Source: Octadecabacter sp. B2R22 (GTDB lineage: Bacteria; Pseudomonadota; Alphaproteobacteria; Rhodobacterales; Rhodobacteraceae). From it: DNA of 64,000 nt. Of the stretch, positions 7,486-15,789 are shown in pieces (the first letter of the stretch is position 1; each line of letters opens with the position of its first letter). A program made the position numbers and the translations under genes. The notes beneath the pieces were generated by a model that made no database searches, was not told the DNA's origin, and worked only from the letters and a program-made list of their open reading frames with translations. The stretch spans positions 434,001 through 498,000 of the forward strand of contig NZ_JAHKQJ010000007.1 in NCBI RefSeq assembly GCF_018861045.1, read 5' to 3'.

Positions 7486-8642
7486 TAAATAACTCGCATT
7501 TTTTCAGGTTGGAAACGCGATAGGAATTGTGGGGTGTTAACAGTGATCACAATATTTTCCTCGTGAACCATCATTTTGTCGCCAAAGACTACGACGCCGG
7601 GTTCCAAGGTCAGGACCATCCCCGCAGCCAAAGGCGTATGATCATCTGGAATAATTGATGGCCATTCCGTCAGTTGCATCCCCACACCATGCCCCAGACG
7701 CCCAGCATCAGAGCCGGATGCATCCGGATTCACCACATCATTCATCGCATAAAATAGGTCCGCCATCGTCGCGCCAGGGCGCGCAATATCAAAGGCTGCT
7801 TGGGTGGCCCGCATAAGCGTGTCATGCGCCGACTGCACCTGTTGCGACGGAGGTCCAACCGAGAAGTTACGGTCAAAATCACAAAAGTATCCGTCTGTGA
7901 CCAAACCCGTATCCAGCATGAGAACATCCCCGTTTTCTAAAGGATCATCTGCTGCTGGTGAAATGACATCAGCGTATCCACCCTGTCCGGCTGCACCTGC
8001 AAGATAGGCGACCCAGTCAGCCCCTTCATCAAGACACAGCGCCTGAAACTTTCGAAAGATCTGCGATAGCGGGACGCCAGCCTGCGCGATCTCCGCCACG
8101 CGATCAAACGCGCGTTCGGCAATGTCGCATGACGTTTGGATCTTTAGAACTTCCGCGTCAGACTTGATCATGCGGATATTACGCACGATGGCCGCATCAC
8201 TCGCAAACATACGCGACTTAAGCCTCTGCTGTAAACGGTTGAGGTCCGAAAATGGCATCCGCACATGAGTTTCCATCTGGTCTGGAATGCCAATGCGCTC
8301 TCCAGCAGACGTTACCTCTGTCAATGTGTCTGCCAGCAAGCCAATGCCATCGTCATCGTAGTTAGGCGCGCGCCAGGTCCGGACGTCCGTTATCCACGTC
8401 TGCCCCATCAAATGCGCACCGATCGCCGGTATAACGGCGATTGGCTGGCCTTGCGCTGGGATCACAACAAACCAAGGCCGTGTCGGGCTTTCCCAAAAAC
8501 GTGTCAAAAAACCGGTGAAGTAGCGCACATCTGGCTCTGTCGTGAGCAATAGCGCGGAAAGGTCTGCCTTTTTCATCAAGGCCTGTGCTTTCGCAAGTCG
8601 ATGTGCAAACTCTGGCATCGCAAATCCCCGCGTTTGGATCAT
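7485..8642 (-). CDS. M24-family metallopeptidase (Xaa-Pro peptidase/ectoine hydrolase-like)
   Basis: A 385-residue pita-bread hydrolase with N-terminal creatinase-like and C-terminal M24 domains. All five dinuclear metal ligands are visible: the two Asp in LDTGLVTDGYFCDFDRNF, His in GHGVGMQLTEWP, Glu in LTLEPGVVV and Glu in VHEENIVI. The start at 8642 is preferred because it forms an ATGA overlap with the upstream lyase stop; an alternative ATG at 8618 begins MPEFAHRL. Relatives cleave Xaa-Pro peptides, creatine or ectoine. Operon context with a PLP lyase and a racemase suggests catabolism of a modified amino acid rather than general peptide turnover. Confidence 0.8.
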   Translation of the reverse strand: MIQTRGFAMPEFAHRLAKAQALMKKADLSALLLTTEPDVRYFTGFLTRFWESPTRPWFVVIPAQGQPIAVIPAIGAHLMGQTWITDVRTWRAPNYDDDGIGLLADTLTEVTSAGERIGIPDQMETHVRMPFSDLNRLQQRLKSRMFASDAAIVRNIRMIKSDAEVLKIQTSCDIAERAFDRVAEIAQAGVPLSQIFRKFQALCLDEGADWVAYLAGAAGQGGYADVISPAADDPLENGDVLMLDTGLVTDGYFCDFDRNFSVGPPSQQVQSAHDTLMRATQAAFDIARPGATMADLFYAMNDVVNPDASGSDAGRLGHGVGMQLTEWPSIIPDDHTPLAAGMVLTLEPGVVVFGDKMMVHEENIVITVNTPQFLSRFQPEKMRVI

Positions 8643-9661
8643 GTGGCGGCTTCGCTCAATATGCACAACACATGGGATGTCTCATCCAGTCCCAAGGCAT
8701 CGCCCGCCACAAGTAATCCCGCGATACCCGCCGCACCCGATGCGGTTGAGGTGAACCCGGCCTGTGTAGCAGCCACATGCCCCGCTTGTCCTTCGTCTTC
8801 CGTGATCAGCATGAAGGCATCCGCATCACGGGCAAGTCCTTTGAGTGCGATTAAGGATGGTGTCTTGCAATCTAAGCGACCCATCTCAGATACAGGGCCG
8901 TTGGTAACTTGCGGTCGCCCTGCTTTTATCGATGCGTGAATTGCTGGTGCTGCGTCTGGTTCGACAACGATGATCTTTGGTTCAGCACCCCAAACCTTTC
9001 GCGCATAAACCGCACATGCCGCAGCAAGGCCGCCAACACCCGCTTGCAGAAAAATATGAGTGGGCGGCGTACCAATCTGCTCTGCCGCCTCGGCCATCAA
9101 CACCAAGTACCCTTCCATCAAGGTATGTGGGCGATCCATATAGCCAGCCCAAGAACTGTCCGAGAGCAAAACCCACCCATGGGTTGATGCCGCATCCTGT
9201 GCGCCTGCCATGGCGTCTTCATATGTGGTGCCATGCCAGACGACTTTCGCACCGATTGCGGTCAAGCGATCCGCGAACGCCTTCGGCACAGTTTCGGCTA
9301 GATAAATCACAGCACTCGCGCCAAACGCAGTAGCACCAGCAGCAACCGACAAGCCGTGGTTGCCGGCACTTGCAGTGACATAGGTTTGCCCTTTTGCCGA
9401 TCCTGTTTCCGCATCCCGCGCAATCACATACGCCGCCCCCAATGCCTTAAAGCTTCCCAGCCCCATACGTCCGCGCTCGTCCTTCAGCATCACACGCGCC
9501 ACACCAGCTTTTTCGGCAAGTGCAGGTGCGCTTGTCAGGAGCGTTCGTGCGGCCGACGGGCACCTGTTTAGCAAGGCTTGGGGCCGCTCGACGGCGTCAC
9601 TTGGCCAAGGTACATTAATTAAATCATTCAAGGGTAAGCGGGGGTTTAGCAAAGTTCTCAT
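8639..9661 (-). CDS. PLP-dependent ammonia-lyase (diaminopropionate ammonia-lyase-like)
   Basis: A 340-residue fold-type II PLP enzyme. The Schiff-base lysine lies in GLGSFKALGAAYV, preceded by KDERGRM, which is closer to diaminopropionate ammonia-lyase than to threonine dehydratase. SAGNHGLSVA is the substrate Asn loop and QAGVGGLAAA the phosphate-binding glycine loop. The frame is open 39 codons upstream, but the ATG at 9661 (MRTLLNPRLP) is where family-like sequence begins; its ribosome site is weak. First gene of the lyase-M24-racemase operon. Likely eliminates ammonia from a 2,3- or 2,4-diamino acid; the true substrate is unknown. Confidence 0.75.
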   Translation of the reverse strand: MRTLLNPRLPLNDLINVPWPSDAVERPQALLNRCPSAARTLLTSAPALAEKAGVARVMLKDERGRMGLGSFKALGAAYVIARDAETGSAKGQTYVTASAGNHGLSVAAGATAFGASAVIYLAETVPKAFADRLTAIGAKVVWHGTTYEDAMAGAQDAASTHGWVLLSDSSWAGYMDRPHTLMEGYLVLMAEAAEQIGTPPTHIFLQAGVGGLAAACAVYARKVWGAEPKIIVVEPDAAPAIHASIKAGRPQVTNGPVSEMGRLDCKTPSLIALKGLARDADAFMLITEDEGQAGHVAATQAGFTSTASGAAGIAGLLVAGDALGLDETSHVLCILSEAAT

Positions 9662-9787
9662 AGAGTAAAGCGTAGCAGAGTTCTGAAAATAAGCATGCCC
9701 AATTCCGACATACTCTTTGACATTGTGCGACTCCACATCGGACCATACCGAGTGACGATTTTGCGCAATTGTGGTCATTCATGCACT

Positions 9788-9830
9788 GCGCAGCATCGGT
9801 CAAGGAGGGCTCAAAGCCGCCATTCGCCGC
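9788..9830. repeat. Degenerate intergenic repeat, copy B
   Basis: A 43-bp element that aligns without gaps to copy C at 10850-10892 with 38 of 43 bases identical by hand count. It begins GCGCAGCATCGGTCAAG and ends CATTCGCCGC. It lies between the lyase operon and the methyltransferase gene. Confidence 0.75.
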
Positions 9831-9938
9831 ATGTGCATCTACTTGAGCGCGTCTTGAAGCGTTACAGATGACCGCTCTGCGGCCTTTACTGTCGTTGCAG
9901 TCCACAGCTTGAAGGTCGACTTTCGGTGAAAGTTCCAG

Positions 9939-10760
9939 TTATGCCGCCTCTGCCTCTACGCGGGCGTCGTCACCCTGTCCGATGATCCGCAAACGCCAAT
10001 CTCGTAAGTGTTCAGGCTTGGAAAACAATGCTGAGACTTGAGCCGCAAGATCATCTCGTCTGGCACCCGTACAAGGATAAAACCCACATCGCCCCAAAGT
10101 GACGGCACAGAAACCTTCGTCAGATTGTTCTGCCAAAATCATCGCACCCCACCAATCTTCCCCGGTGAGCGGCAGCAGCAGGCGCGCGTTGGGCGCAAGC
10201 CGTGCGGTCCATATGGACGGAACGTGAGTGACCCCGGCAAATGACACAACAAGGTCAAATGTGTCAGTGCCTGTCAGATCAGTCGCGGCGTTGCCATAAC
10301 GTACTTCCACGTTGTCATAGGGCGACAGGTTTGCTGCCGCACGATCTGCAAGCTCTTTCTCAACTTCATAAGCAATGACTTGGCCATTTGGCCCCACAAG
10401 TTCACTCAATATGGCGGTGTAATATCCGACGCCAGCGCCGACTTGTAGGATGCGTGCTCCGGGTTGAACATCAGCACGGGCCAAAAGACCGACCCAAAGG
10501 CTTGGGTCGCCGATGTTGATGCCTTTGTTTTCATCCAGAACAACAAGGACGCTATGGTAGAGCCACTTCGGATCAGCGTCCGGCGTTGGTCTCGGCGGCA
10601 ATGTGACATCGGCAAGCGCCGAGCGCACTTTCCACGGTCCTTTGCCCGCAAAGTCTTCACGTGCAACTGACTTGAATGCGGCCAAAGTTCGTTCAGTTGG
10701 CGGATTGCTTTCCAGAGCGGCGAGGACGCGCAATTGGTCGATGAAATAGTCGGCGTGCAT
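9939..10760 (-). CDS. Protein-L-isoaspartate O-methyltransferase-like SAM methyltransferase
   Basis: A 273-residue protein with the class I SAM-binding motif ILQVGAGVGYYTAIL (motif I), the acidic end of strand 2 in VIAYEVEKELAD, and FDLVVSFAGVTHVP (post-motif I). Layout resembles PCMT, which repairs isoaspartate. However it lacks an obvious standard PCMT N-terminal block and has an extended C-terminal part, so it may methylate another substrate. The ATG at 10760 is preferred because GGTGGAG lies about 8 nt upstream; in-frame starts exist up to 10802. It stands alone between two copies of the intergenic repeat. Confidence 0.75.
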   Translation of the reverse strand: MHADYFIDQLRVLAALESNPPTERTLAAFKSVAREDFAGKGPWKVRSALADVTLPPRPTPDADPKWLYHSVLVVLDENKGINIGDPSLWVGLLARADVQPGARILQVGAGVGYYTAILSELVGPNGQVIAYEVEKELADRAAANLSPYDNVEVRYGNAATDLTGTDTFDLVVSFAGVTHVPSIWTARLAPNARLLLPLTGEDWWGAMILAEQSDEGFCAVTLGRCGFYPCTGARRDDLAAQVSALFSKPEHLRDWRLRIIGQGDDARVEAEAA

Positions 10761-10849
10761 TAGCATTCTCCACCCGATTGACGATGAGAGCGTCGGCGAC
10801 AACTCAGTTCCGGCAGTAACATTCTAGCAAGAGCTGACATTCAGACAAG

Positions 10850-10892
10850 GCGCAGCATCGGTCAAGAAGGGCTCCAAGCAGACATTCGCTGC
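10850..10892. repeat. Degenerate intergenic repeat, copy C
   Basis: Partner of copy B with five mismatches in 43 bp. It continues into GACATTCGCTGCGGCAGCAA, words also found in copies A and D. It lies between the methyltransferase and the PhyH gene, both on the minus strand. Confidence 0.75.
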
Positions 10893-10912
10893 GGCAGCAA
10901 CGTAGAAAGTAA

Positions 10913-11710
10913 TTAACGGTTGTAGATTACCGGAAACCAATCGTCCCTTAGTCGCTGTCCCTGAACCATGTCATGCCCCGGAAAGGGTGGTGACGATGGG
11001 CCGGGGCGTTCGGTGTAACGGGCGTCATCGCCCAGCAAACGCAGAGAGAACGCGCGGCGGCGGCTGGTGGTTTCATTGCCGCGTGCGCCGTGCAGGATGT
11101 TGTAGTTGAACGCCACTGCATCGCCGGGCTCCATGCTCCATTCCCGAATATCCATACTTTCGGCGTCAGGGTCCGGCACGGGCATATAGTCGTCCTCGTT
11201 CGGAAAAAACGCGGTTTCGGCGAGCCAGCGTGTCGGCAACACGGGCTTAGGCCAAAGGTGCGATCCCGCAACACAACGTAGCGATGCATCGGTCACCGGA
11301 TCAAGGGGGGACCAGAAGCTGACAGTCTGCTGACCTTCGACAAAATAGTAGGGACCATCCGTGTGCCAAGGGGTCGGTTTGCTCGTTCCCGGTTCCTTCA
11401 CCAGCACATGGTCATGAAACAGTTGAACGGTCTGGCTTTGCATAAGATCAGCCGCGACCTGAGCAGCGGGGCTGTTGCGAATGACGGCTTCAAATTCGGG
11501 GATACGCTGCCAATTGCAGTAATCATCGAAAAAGCGACCCTTTTCGTGGTCATGCAGGTTTTCGGCGGCGTAGGGGCCGGGCTCTGCCATGTTGCGATCA
11601 ACGCCTGCGCGCAATGTATCTACGTGATCGGCAAACAAGCCTTTGATCAGGACAACGCCGTCCCGTTGGTAAGCGTCGATCTGGGTTTGGGTCAGCAATG
11701 AATGTGTCAT
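10913..11710 (-). CDS. Phytanoyl-CoA dioxygenase (PhyH) family protein
   Basis: A 265-residue Fe(II)/2-oxoglutarate-dependent oxygenase. The facial triad is visible as HxD in TPWHTDGPYYFVEG and the distal His in NYNILHGARGN, followed by the 2-oxoglutarate-binding arginine region RRRAFSLRLLGDD. The start is set at ATG 11710 (MTHSLLTQ), where homology-like sequence begins; 19 upstream codons are open. Members hydroxylate fatty acyl chains, ectoine, phosphonates or quaternary amines, and the substrate is not readable here. Divergent from dusA with 74 bp between starts. Confidence 0.85.
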   Translation of the reverse strand: MTHSLLTQTQIDAYQRDGVVLIKGLFADHVDTLRAGVDRNMAEPGPYAAENLHDHEKGRFFDDYCNWQRIPEFEAVIRNSPAAQVAADLMQSQTVQLFHDHVLVKEPGTSKPTPWHTDGPYYFVEGQQTVSFWSPLDPVTDASLRCVAGSHLWPKPVLPTRWLAETAFFPNEDDYMPVPDPDAESMDIREWSMEPGDAVAFNYNILHGARGNETTSRRRAFSLRLLGDDARYTERPGPSSPPFPGHDMVQGQRLRDDWFPVIYNR

Positions 11711-11784
11711 TCGTCTTTGGTGGCCTCGCGCGTAAGGCGCGTCAAGGGATGACAGCAGGCGCGTCACGCCCTATATGCCCGCCC

Positions 11785-12801
11785 ATGACCTATTCGAACC
11801 CACACCTTTTGCATTCAGCCGCCCGTTTAAGCGTTGCACCGATGATGGACTGGACAGACCGCCATTGCCGGTATCTGCACCGTCTGCTGTCCAAGCGTGC
11901 GTTGCTATATACGGAAATGGTCACTTCGCCTGCGTTGGTCCGTGGTGATGCGCGGCATTTGTTGCGTTTTGACCCAAGCGAACAGCCCGTTGCCTTGCAG
12001 TTGGGCGGCTCTGATCCGGTTGAATTGGCTAAGGCTGCTGTGATGGGCGCGGAAGAGGGTTACCCAGAGATCAATCTGAATTGCGGTTGCCCGTCTGATC
12101 GTGTGCAATCGGGGGCGTTTGGGGCTGTTCTGATGACCCAACCCGCACTGGTCGCCGACTGTTGCCGCGCCATGATTGCGGCCCAACCCGCAGAAGTGAC
12201 AGTGAAATGCCGGATTGGTGTGGATGACCAAGACCCCGCAGAAGTGCTGCCCGAGTTCTTGGCGCAGATCGTTGCTGCGGGGGTCGAACGCGTCACGATC
12301 CATGCCCGCAAAGCGTGGTTGCAAGGACTCTCACCAAAAGAAAACAGGGACATTCCACCACTGGATCATGATCTGGTGTTTGAGATGAAGCAGCTGTTTC
12401 CGCATCTGCACATCTCAATCAACGGCGGTATCGCAAGCTTGGAACACGCAAAGACCCTTTTGGACGGCGGATTGGATGGCGTGATGATTGGCCGTGCGGC
12501 TTATCACAACCCGACAGACATCTTGCGCGCGGCGGATGCCGAGATCTGGGGTGAGGCCTTGGGCCCAGACCCTGTGGATGTAGTGCTGCAAATGCGCGAC
12601 TACATCGAAGCCCATGTCGCGGATCAATCCAAAGGTGGGGGCAAGCTGGCCCATGTCACGCGCCATATGTTAGGCCTGTTTGCCGGACAGCCCGGATCGC
12701 GCCAATGGCGACGCCACCTGTCAGAACATGCCTACCGTGCCGGAGCAGGGTGGAGCGTTGTCGAAGATGCATTGGCCGCTATGGAGCAAGCCGCAGCCTA
12801 A
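11785..12801 (+). CDS. dusA: tRNA-dihydrouridine(20/20a) synthase DusA
   Basis: A 338-residue FMN enzyme that reduces U20/U20a in the tRNA D-loop. Diagnostic blocks are SVAPMMDWTDRHCR at the N-terminus, LQLGGSDP, EINLNCGCPSDRVQSGAFGA with the catalytic Cys, VKCRIGVDD, the DusA-type HARKAWLQGLSPKENR, and DGVMIGRAAYHNP for FMN phosphate binding. The in-frame start at 11785 (MTYSNPHLL) is favoured over a start 29 codons upstream. Confidence 0.95.
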   Translation: MTYSNPHLLHSAARLSVAPMMDWTDRHCRYLHRLLSKRALLYTEMVTSPALVRGDARHLLRFDPSEQPVALQLGGSDPVELAKAAVMGAEEGYPEINLNCGCPSDRVQSGAFGAVLMTQPALVADCCRAMIAAQPAEVTVKCRIGVDDQDPAEVLPEFLAQIVAAGVERVTIHARKAWLQGLSPKENRDIPPLDHDLVFEMKQLFPHLHISINGGIASLEHAKTLLDGGLDGVMIGRAAYHNPTDILRAADAEIWGEALGPDPVDVVLQMRDYIEAHVADQSKGGGKLAHVTRHMLGLFAGQPGSRQWRRHLSEHAYRAGAGWSVVEDALAAMEQAAA

Positions 12802-12860
12802 TGGTTGTCGCGCCGCTGTTTTCAGGGCAAAGCTAACGCACACCTAAACCGGAGCCTACT

Positions 12861-13679
12861 ATGCCTGAAATGTCTGTCCTTCTACCGCTCATCGGGTTGC
12901 TTATGGTGATCGGGGCTTTTGCTGGCGTTTTGGCTGGCTTGCTCGGTGTCGGGGGCGGTATCGTTCTTGTGCCCGCGTTCTTTTATGCCTTCAGCGCGCT
13001 GGGCTATGACAGCCCGCAGCTGATGCAAGTTTGCTTGGCGACCTCTTTGGCGACGATTATCGTGACATCTCTTAGATCATTGAACTCGCACAATAAAAAA
13101 GGTGCGGTTGAATGGGGTATCTTGCGGGGGTGGGGTGTTGGAATTGTCATTGGTGCGATCATCGGTGTGATGGTTGCCACCCAGCTGCGCTCTGTCGTGT
13201 TGCAAGCCTTGTTTGGAGGGCTTGGGATTTGCATTGGTATCTACATGGCCTTTGGAAAATCGGAATGGCGTCTGGGCGATGAGATGCCGCGCGGCCTTTT
13301 TCGCACCATCGGATCGCCCGTTATCGGTTTCTTATCGGTGTTGATGGGCATCGGGGGGGGATCGTTTGGGGTTCCTACGATGACGCTGTTTGGAGTGCCC
13401 ATTCACCGCGCTGTCGCCACCGCAAGCGGGTATGGTGTGATTATTGCGCTGCCTGCCGTTATCGGGTTCTTGTTTGCAGATATTGATGTCGCACCGCCTC
13501 TAACGGTCGGGGCCGTTAACTTCGGCGCTTTCGCTGTCGTTGTCTGCATGACTTTGATCACGGCCCCATGGGGGGCTGCACTGGCCCACAAGATGGACCC
13601 GAAACCGCTTAAGCGGGTGTTCGGGGTGTTCCTGATTCTGGTTGCGCTCAACATGCTGCGCAAAGTGCTGATCGGTTAA
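12861..13679 (+). CDS. TauE/SafE-family sulfite/anion exporter
   Basis: A 272-residue membrane protein with about eight hydrophobic spans and the duplicated family signature: GVLAGLLGVGGGIVLVPAF near the N-terminus and SVLMGIGGGSFGVPTMTLFG in the second half. Members export sulfite, sulfoacetate or other organic anions and often sit beside sulfonate catabolism. It follows dusA by about 60 bp. Its last bases overlap the stop of the convergent DUF1289 gene by 4 bp. Substrate inferred only at family level. Confidence 0.9.
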   Translation: MPEMSVLLPLIGLLMVIGAFAGVLAGLLGVGGGIVLVPAFFYAFSALGYDSPQLMQVCLATSLATIIVTSLRSLNSHNKKGAVEWGILRGWGVGIVIGAIIGVMVATQLRSVVLQALFGGLGICIGIYMAFGKSEWRLGDEMPRGLFRTIGSPVIGFLSVLMGIGGGSFGVPTMTLFGVPIHRAVATASGYGVIIALPAVIGFLFADIDVAPPLTVGAVNFGAFAVVVCMTLITAPWGAALAHKMDPKPLKRVFGVFLILVALNMLRKVLIG

Positions 13680-13921
13680 CGTTTCAGGCGTGCCGCACGA
13701 CCACCACGGCGTTTGGTGATCAGTTTCGTGCGATTTGGCAGTTCTTCCATCACCGCTCGTCGCGCATCCGTAGACAGCTGAGACCAAGCGCCGATTTCTT
13801 CAATGCTGCGCAGGCATCCCGTGCACAACCGCGACGTGGGCTCCACAACGCAAATCTTGATGCAGGGGCTTTCGATTTCGTCGCGCTGCCAGATGTGGTC
13901 GGTGTTGGGATCTTCGCTCAT
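13676..13921 (-). CDS. DUF1289 cysteine-rich small protein
   Basis: An 81-residue protein with four cysteines arranged SPCIKICVVEP ... RLCTGCLRS, the DUF1289 pattern predicted to bind Fe-S or zinc. Basic C-terminal tail. Its ATG overlaps the ruvX stop in an ATGA, placing it third in a ccmI-ruvX-DUF1289 operon. Function unknown. Confidence 0.9.
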   Translation of the reverse strand: MSEDPNTDHIWQRDEIESPCIKICVVEPTSRLCTGCLRSIEEIGAWSQLSTDARRAVMEELPNRTKLITKRRGGRAARLKR

Positions 13922-14394
13922 GATGCGTTTTTGAGGTTGCGAAGGCGGTCCAGCAGCCCCTGAAGGATCACACCCGCCGCGACATGGTCGATCACTTCGG
14001 CGCGGCGTTTACGGGATGTATCCGCCTCAAGAAGGGCGCGTTCAGCCATAACCGTGGACAGTCGTTCATCCCAATAGGTGATCGGCAAGTCTATCAGCTT
14101 CGTCAGGTTACGGGCAAAAGCGCGTGTGGATTGCGCGCGCGGCCCCTCGGAACCATCCATATTGCGGGGCAAGCCAAGCACGATACCCGCAATTTGACGG
14201 TGTTCGATGATCTTCTGCAAGGCCGCCGCATCCGCTTGAAATTTGGTGCGCTTGATCGTCTCCAATGGCGTTGCGATCATGTGCCCCGCATCAGACACGG
14301 CAACGCCAATTGTCTTTGTGCCAAGGTCCAAGCCCGTAAGGGGCGCATAGCTGGGCAGGGCGGCGGCGAATTCGATGGGGTCTTCAAAGATCAT
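13918..14394 (-). CDS. ruvX: Putative pre-16S rRNA nuclease / Holliday junction resolvase RuvX (YqgF)
   Basis: A 158-residue RNase H-fold nuclease. It shows LTGLDLGTKTIGVAVSD with the first catalytic Asp, GIVLGLPRNMDGSEGPRA, YWDERLSTVMAE with acidic residues, and a C-terminal IDHVAAGVILQG containing the last catalytic Asp. YqgF proteins mature the 5' end of 16S rRNA. Coupled by 4-bp overlaps to ccmI upstream and DUF1289 downstream. Confidence 0.93.
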   Translation of the reverse strand: MIFEDPIEFAAALPSYAPLTGLDLGTKTIGVAVSDAGHMIATPLETIKRTKFQADAAALQKIIEHRQIAGIVLGLPRNMDGSEGPRAQSTRAFARNLTKLIDLPITYWDERLSTVMAERALLEADTSRKRRAEVIDHVAAGVILQGLLDRLRNLKNAS

Positions 14395-15620
14395 TCGATC
14401 AAGCCTGCCTCAGCGGCGGCGGCGCGCACGATGGCTACCGCCTGCACATCCCCGCCAAACGCGAGTTCGGCTTCTGCCAAGATCGTGCGAGCGGTCTCTT
14501 CTTCACCCAACACCATGAGAGACGAAATCAACCGTGCCCAATCTTGAGGCGGGCCGCCTTCGCTTGCAAGGCGATCAGCCAACTGGCTGACCATGCCTTG
14601 GATCATCGCTTGGCGATCTTCGGGGGCCATATCTTCGGCGGCTTCAAGGTCCTCAGCCGATGGTCCGCGCTGATCGGGTAGCGCATAATCAATGGCCAAT
14701 TGCGCGGCGACATCTTCGATCTGGCTCGCGGCAAGGCGCCAATGAAAGATGGATTGATCCCCGTTTTCAACCACACGGCGCCACAAATCAAAGGCACGAT
14801 CGGGGCGGTCGTTCTGGGCATACATCAGGCCTGCGTAATAAAGTGCAGGTAGGTTGGTCGGGTCACGGCGCAGAACCGTCAGCGCAATCGTCTCCGCCTC
14901 CGGAGAGACATAGCCCCGCGTGCCGATGACAAGGAAATCCAACAGGCGGACGTAGTCTTCGTTTGTGGCGGTGTCGCCCAGCATTGAAATGGTGCGTTCT
15001 TGTGCGCGGGCGGCACGTTGCATGTTGCCGACGCTGGCTTCGACCTGTGCGAGGTAAGCCCAGCCTTGAATGTCGTCGGGGCGCTCAAAGGTGGCACCGC
15101 GCAGCGCTTGCAGGATTTCCGCGGTTTCGGGCTCGGCTTGTGTGATGGCGTCCAGTTGCGGGTTCGCGGCTTCGGCCTCAAGCTGAAGAGGGCGTTCTGC
15201 GCGGCGTTCTTCTGATGCAGCGAGGCGCACAGCGCGGGGCACGTCACCATAGCCAAAAGCCCCAAGCGAGAGGTACAGACCAGCAGCCGCAGCAATCAAC
15301 CCGATGCTCAGCACAGCCGCAACCGTGCGGCTGGCGGTGCGTGGTGCATCTTGTGCCACGCTGCGCGCGCCAGCATCTGCAGCCAAAAGGCGGCGGGAAA
15401 TTTCGGTACGGGTGCGGGCTGCTTCGCCCTCGTCAAGGACACCGCGTTCTAGGTCACGATCCACTTCGCGCAATTGGTCGCGGTAGATATCGATATCCGT
15501 ATCAACCTTGCCCTCCGCGTCCCGAAGACGCGCGCGCCACATAGGTCCAAACATTGCCAAAACAGCCAGCGCCAGAAGTGCTGCACAGATTAGCCCGAAA
15601 ATGATCCATTCACCTGTCAT
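14391..15620 (-). CDS. ccmI: Cytochrome c biogenesis protein CcmI
   Basis: A 409-residue System I cytochrome c maturation factor. Residues 5-25 form a membrane span, followed by the cytoplasmic block RARLRDAEGKVDTDIDIYRDQ typical of CcmI, a second span near 105-125 (TVAAVLSIGLIAAAAGLYL), then periplasmic TPR-like repeats, for example WAYLAQVEASVGNMQRA and PALYYAGLMYAQND. CcmI chaperones apocytochrome c to the heme lyase. Start at ATG 15620 (MTGEWIIFG) is chosen over an upstream start because the first span begins there. It would serve the c-type cytochromes SoxX, SoxA and SoxD elsewhere in the window. Confidence 0.9.
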   Translation of the reverse strand: MTGEWIIFGLICAALLALAVLAMFGPMWRARLRDAEGKVDTDIDIYRDQLREVDRDLERGVLDEGEAARTRTEISRRLLAADAGARSVAQDAPRTASRTVAAVLSIGLIAAAAGLYLSLGAFGYGDVPRAVRLAASEERRAERPLQLEAEAANPQLDAITQAEPETAEILQALRGATFERPDDIQGWAYLAQVEASVGNMQRAARAQERTISMLGDTATNEDYVRLLDFLVIGTRGYVSPEAETIALTVLRRDPTNLPALYYAGLMYAQNDRPDRAFDLWRRVVENGDQSIFHWRLAASQIEDVAAQLAIDYALPDQRGPSAEDLEAAEDMAPEDRQAMIQGMVSQLADRLASEGGPPQDWARLISSLMVLGEEETARTILAEAELAFGGDVQAVAIVRAAAAEAGLIE

Positions 15621-15789
15621 GGCACTGATGTAATGATTAATTCGCCGCCGCAAAAGCACCAACTGCATCTTTAGATGCGACGTTTGCGCCGCGTGTCGGA
15701 AAAACGCGTTTAAATGCCGCGCTGAGTATCCTATTTTTCGACAAAAGGCCCAAAACCAAAGTCAGCACCTAAGGGATCGGGGATCAGCC

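Noticed and set aside
7485-8642. Assignment of the M24 gene as ectoine hydrolase (DoeA)
   Set aside because: Metal ligands are generic to M24 and the motif GHGVGMQLTEWP is more like Xaa-Pro peptidases. Other ectoine genes are absent, so only a family-level call is safe.
9662-9778. N-terminal 39-codon extension of the PLP lyase
   Set aside because: The extension is not family-like; the enzyme begins naturally at the ATG at 9661. The extension cannot be fully excluded because the ribosome site at 9661 is weak.
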